A stretch of DNA of 64,000 nt from Cloeon dipterum. Taxonomy: Eukaryota > Arthropoda > Insecta > Ephemeroptera > Baetidae. The DNA lies in assembly GCF_949628265.1 (NCBI RefSeq), contig NC_088788.1, positions 6,882,001 to 6,946,000 on the forward strand. The letters are read 5' to 3'. Positions 60,144-64,000 of this stretch are shown in pieces. How positions within the stretch are numbered: position 1 is the stretch's first letter; each line of letters starts with the position of its first letter. Position numbers and translations under genes: made by a program. The notes beneath the pieces are model-generated. The model was not told the origin of the DNA. It was given only the letters and a program-made list of their open reading frames with translations, and searched no databases.

Positions 60144-62420
60144 ATGGACGCAGTCGACGATGCAATGAAACTCCGGCTAACGGAGATTAGACTAAACAAC
60201 TTGGACAGGAGGAACAAGAAGTTGGTCGATATCGTAGCGAGTTCCGTCATGAACAATATCGACTACTTCTTCAATAAGGAGGAACAGAGAAAGCAGATAA
60301 GAAATTTACGTAGGTTTAAGTTCTCCAAGGCGATGAAATTTATTGATATTCAAATATATTTAGTAATTCAAATTTTGTCTAATTTGGTTTATTTTGAAAA
60401 TACATCTATATACATTTTCATACAATAGCACAGTAAATTTCCTCGTAAGAGAGGTCAAAGACTAGCGTTAATAGCTTGTAATTTGTAATTGACAAGCACA
60501 AATATTGCTAAAAAATTACCTTTCAATTTCTAGCTGTTCCCATACGCGAAAAGCTACTCGGTTTGTTAGAAAAACAAAAATCCTACGACCCAGGGGAAGT
60601 TTGTATGTGCAAGTTAGAAGTACGCTTCAAAGCGTTTGAAACATTGCTGCATGACAAGATAAAAGAGGTCGATGTGAGTGAATTGATACATTTCTGCCGA
60701 AGTGGACAACTTCAGATTAAGAAGATAACCGAAGTATGTGTAGATAAAATTTTTAATGCAACATCCATTATCAAAAAATTAAATTATATATCTTTTTATA
60801 GGTTCTGCGAATCATTGCTGAGAAAGTCCCTAATATTGAATCGCTCCGCATGAATAACTATGCCTACAGAGTAAATTTGCTATCTGGAGATGCTTTTGTT
60901 GACGCCCTCGGGAAACTAGAGGGGCTGACAAAACTTGAGATGCGTTATAACAACATGCGTCTTACAGACCTGAAACACCTCTGCAGGGAAAAACTCAGGA
61001 ACCTGCAACATCTCGAAGTACATAATTTGATGAATGTCGAATACCGATCGGACCTCGATTACGTTGAAGACTTTAAGAGAAGCTTTTCCAACTTGCGAGT
61101 TTTCATCTTTAACTTTGCATATGATGTGCATGGATCTCTTGAGGAAGCTGAGCGATTGAGAGGACGAATTTGTCGATTGGGCCTTCTACACCTGCCCAAC
61201 CTCAAAATCATACATGAATATGCTAATACGCTAGATTACGAAGAAAAGGATTTTCAGATCAATGAACTCCCCTCCGATCCTTCTCCATTGCTGCACTTAC
61301 GCACAAAACCCACTACTCTTGGTTTGCATCTAGCCTACCCAGAAGTTACTGAATTGATGGTAAAAAATTTCCAGCGTGATTTTTGCAACCCTTAACTCCA
61401 ACTATCTTTTCTTAGATCGATTGGACTGAATGGATTTATGATGAGCGGGAAGTAAACGCCATGATGCACTTTCCCAAGATTGAGGGCCTCAATTTCAAAA
61501 ACATTCCGTCCTCGGATTTAATTCAGCGATTTTTGAACAACTATGGAGGCAATTTAAAATCCCTGATTTTGATCGACATGGAGTATGAAGGAGTCGAAGT
61601 GGAATTCAGCACGATTCTAGATTCCTGCCCTAATTTGGAACAACTTACATTACATGGAATGGACGTAACTGACCACTTCAGACACATTACAAATTTCGCA
61701 AATTTGAAGATCCTGCATTGGTGTCCATTGTGAGTTTACTAAAAATATTTTTAAGTATTCAATATTAATTGTTGAAAAAATTTCAGCCCAGCACCAAATG
61801 CCTGTTTATCTAAAATTCTAGCTGCACCAAAGCTGGAAAAGTTTGTTATGATTGGAGAACACTTCGATGTGGATGATCTTGGGCTGCTGTCCAGCCAAAT
61901 ATCAACAGGCCATATTTTACGCAATCTGACAACCTTTGAATTTCAAGGGTTCCCAGTGGACGTCCCCTTCAACCCGAAACAACCGGAACACGCACGGTTT
62001 GTCCGATTCTTTAAAGCGTTAAGCATTTTTATCAAGAATGCTTCTGCTAATCTTCCCAATCTGACAATTGTCGATGTGGATTACTGCTTCCAAAGCAGTT
62101 GGAAATTAAAGATTATGATTGAAGAATTATATTTCTCAGGCATCCACGAAGCCAATTTTTACGACAATTTTAACGCCGCTGCCATTGAACACTTTGGCGA
62201 CAAAACACTTGTGAATTTTTTAGGCGTTTACAATCGCCGAAAATACTTTCCTATTTCCTCTCAATCCATTGTAAATATGAAATGTTTATTTGAAGTAATT
62301 GTAAGTTTGGAAAAAGGTATGTGTTTTAAATACCTCATTATTTATTCTTTCTTTTTAGGAATTCTTTTCTACCTTTTCCCAACTCTTTTTTTACTAATTA
62401 AACCTTGGTGGGTCGTGTGA
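60144..62420 (+). CDS. LRR protein, subfamily 2, copy F, with an extended C terminus
   Basis: Exons 60144-60309, 60534-60733, 60802-61359, 61416-61729 and 61787-62420. It starts MDAVDDAMKLRLTEIRLNNL and matches E along its length, with a 12-base deletion near the start of exon 3. Beyond the family C-terminal motif (VYNRRKYFPISSQS) the frame runs on through IVNMKCLFEVIV and a hydrophobic stretch (IIYSFFLGILFYLFPTLFLL), ending at a TGA; total 623 residues. Inside this tail a GTAAGT donor at 62301 and a TTTTTAG acceptor at 62358 would remove 58 bases and give a 13-residue ending instead (596 residues). The two outcomes predict a membrane-anchored or a soluble protein. AATAAA at 62441. Confidence 0.83.
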
Positions 62421-62440
62421 ATACTGTCGATAATTAAGTG

Positions 62441-62446
62441 AATAAA
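62441..62446 (+). promoter_or_regulatory. Polyadenylation signal of copy F
   Basis: AATAAA 21 bases after the TGA of the unspliced tail. Confidence 0.5.
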
Positions 62447-62879
62447 AACGCTGCATTACGAGTGCATTAGTGTGAACTCTAGCGAGCGAAGAGCAGTGCG
62501 AAAGACTATCAGTTGTGTTCTCTCTCCCCCTCACCTACGGGTATCGCAGGGGACAAACAACACACGGAAGCTAAAACAGAAGACAAGTGTTGTACATAGT
62601 GCCTGTTAGCTTATTCGCGCGCCCGGCGTTATGTTTCAATTTTGTACTATATTTATATTACAATTTTTATTTCCCCTTTTAATAACGTTTATTTTTGAGA
62701 ATATTGATATGAATTTTGATTTTGCCGATGTCGACAAACGAACACACAGATGAACAACACACCGATAAATCAAGATTCAGCTTAATGTAACCTTTGTTAA
62801 TTTTCTGCCAAATAAATTAAAACCAGCGATTCATTTTCTTCATCAATTGCTACACTCTTTTATTAGCATCTCTCTAATT

Positions 62880-63079
62880 TCTCACAATCTCATTCCGAGT
62901 GGGGCATAACGAGGCATAAAAATAAAAAGGTTAACTCAACTACCCTTAGATGTCTCCCCTAGTGTGTTTTCGCTCCCCTAAAAATAACATTAACCATATG
63001 GCAACCACCTGTGTGCAGGAGTAAACACAAAAGCCGGCCGCATGTGTGCTTCTCTTCAATCCTCGCAACTGGATTCAAC
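62880..63079 (+). promoter_or_regulatory. Probable promoter and non-coding 5' exon of LRR copy G
   Basis: Same block as before F, ending GGATTCAAC|GTAAGG. A few indels, including loss of a short repeat after AAACACA. Confidence 0.55.
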
Positions 63080-63463
63080 GTAAGGACTTCGATCGTAAAT
63101 GAGTCAATATTTTGGTGAAAATAGGTGATATTAAAAAAACACGGAATTCTAGAGTAACTTTTAATTTTTTCAAATAATTAATGTAGAAAATCCGATAGAT
63201 AAATCAACCTTTAAAAACATTTCAATTAAAGAAACTATGCGACTAGAATCCGCTCGCCTAAAATTCATATTCACACAGTGACACATTTTTCTAAGCCATT
63301 AAATTGAATATTAATAATTTAATTTAATTCAACCAATGTTCATACATAAATATTCTATTTATATTAATGTTAATTTTTTTTAATAAATTAGATGGTGATA
63401 TTTAAGAAAAAACCTTCTATAAACAACTATTTTAAACATAAATTTGTATTTCCTACAGTGACC

Positions 63464-64000
63464 ATGGACGCCGTCGACGATGCAATGAAACTCCGGCTAA
63501 CGGAGATTCGGCTGAACAACTTGGACAGGAGGAACAAGAAGTTGGTCGATATCGCAGCGAGTTCCGTCATGAACAATATAGACTACTTCTTCAATAAAGA
63601 GGAAAAGAAAAAGCAGATAAGAATTTTACGTAGGTTGAAGTTCTCCAAGGCGATGAAATTTATTGATATTCAAATATATTTAGTAATTCAAATTTTGTCT
63701 AATTTGGTTAATTTTAATATAACATGTGAATACATTTTGATACAAAAAAAACAATAAATTTCCTGGCAAGAGAAGTAAACAATTAACGTCAATAGCATAT
63801 AATTCAAAAACACAAAAAATGCTAATAAAATTATATTTCTAGCTGCTGCCATACGTGAAAAGTTGCTGCGTCTGTTAGAAAAACAAAAATGCTACAAGCC
63901 CAAAGATGTCAATATGAGCAACTTTGAATTACGCTTCAAAGCGTTTGATACTTTGCTACATGACAAGATAAAAAAGGTCGATGTGAGTGAATTGATGAAT
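63464..64000 (+). CDS. LRR protein, subfamily 2, copy G, cut by the window end
   Basis: Exon 1 at 63464-63629 encodes MDAVDDAMKLRLTEIRLNNL and the rest of the helical N terminus. Exon 2 starts at 63843 after TTTCTAG and runs off the window; it reads EKLLRLLEKQKCYKP and FELRFKAFDTLLHDK. Phase 1 at the first intron, as in the other copies. It is closest to F in exon 1 and intron 1, and closer to E in the first part of exon 2 (QKCYKPKDVNM). Confidence 0.8.

Overview
The window is eukaryotic, from an arthropod and most likely an insect. It is AT-rich and its genes are split by short GT-AG introns. It carries a divergent ionotropic chemoreceptor (IR), a CALX-type Na+/Ca2+ exchanger, an RFWD3 orthologue, small inverted-repeat transposons and a lineage-restricted cluster of tandem genes. 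I cannot name the species. I joined exons by hand, using reading-frame phase, splice consensus and comparison between paralogues.

Layout. 1-4374 (+): 3' part of RFWD3, a RING/coiled-coil/WD40 ubiquitin ligase. 4764-7833 (-): a complete 15-exon IR gene. 9238-13011 (+): a four-exon secreted protein of unknown function. 14095-28385: two segmental copies (A and B, minus strand) of a five-exon leucine-rich-repeat (LRR) gene with their upstream regions. Between A and B lie a 2.8-kb element with near-perfect 1-kb inverted arms, a piece of a satellite, and a stray duplicated exon of the Na/Ca exchanger. 29161-33170: a broken myosin fragment, a MITE and two minisatellite arrays of 94-bp and about 92-bp units. 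The two unit types differ in sequence, but both fold as hairpins. 34163-38050: LRR copy C (minus). 39556-49362 (-): the full exchanger gene (13 exons), with an intronic satellite and a MITE. 50290-54489: LRR copy D, inverted relative to A-C (plus). 55630-64000: three head-to-tail copies (E, F, and G cut by the window end) of a second, diverged LRR subfamily.

All seven LRR genes share the exon/intron plan; intron phases are 1,0,0,2 wherever visible. Each complete copy has an intact open frame of 555-623 codons, so the window captures an actively expanding two-branch gene family. The repeats act as markers of its history: a palindromic 'PAL' element sits at the edges of several copies, and two MITEs can be dated relative to the duplications because the other copies keep the empty site. 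The conserved upstream blocks carry strong splice donors, suggesting non-coding 5' exons and promoters that were duplicated along with the coding exons.

Between genes, and in the long introns, I see mostly AT-rich sequence with dispersed repeats. I found no tRNA, rRNA or CRISPR array.
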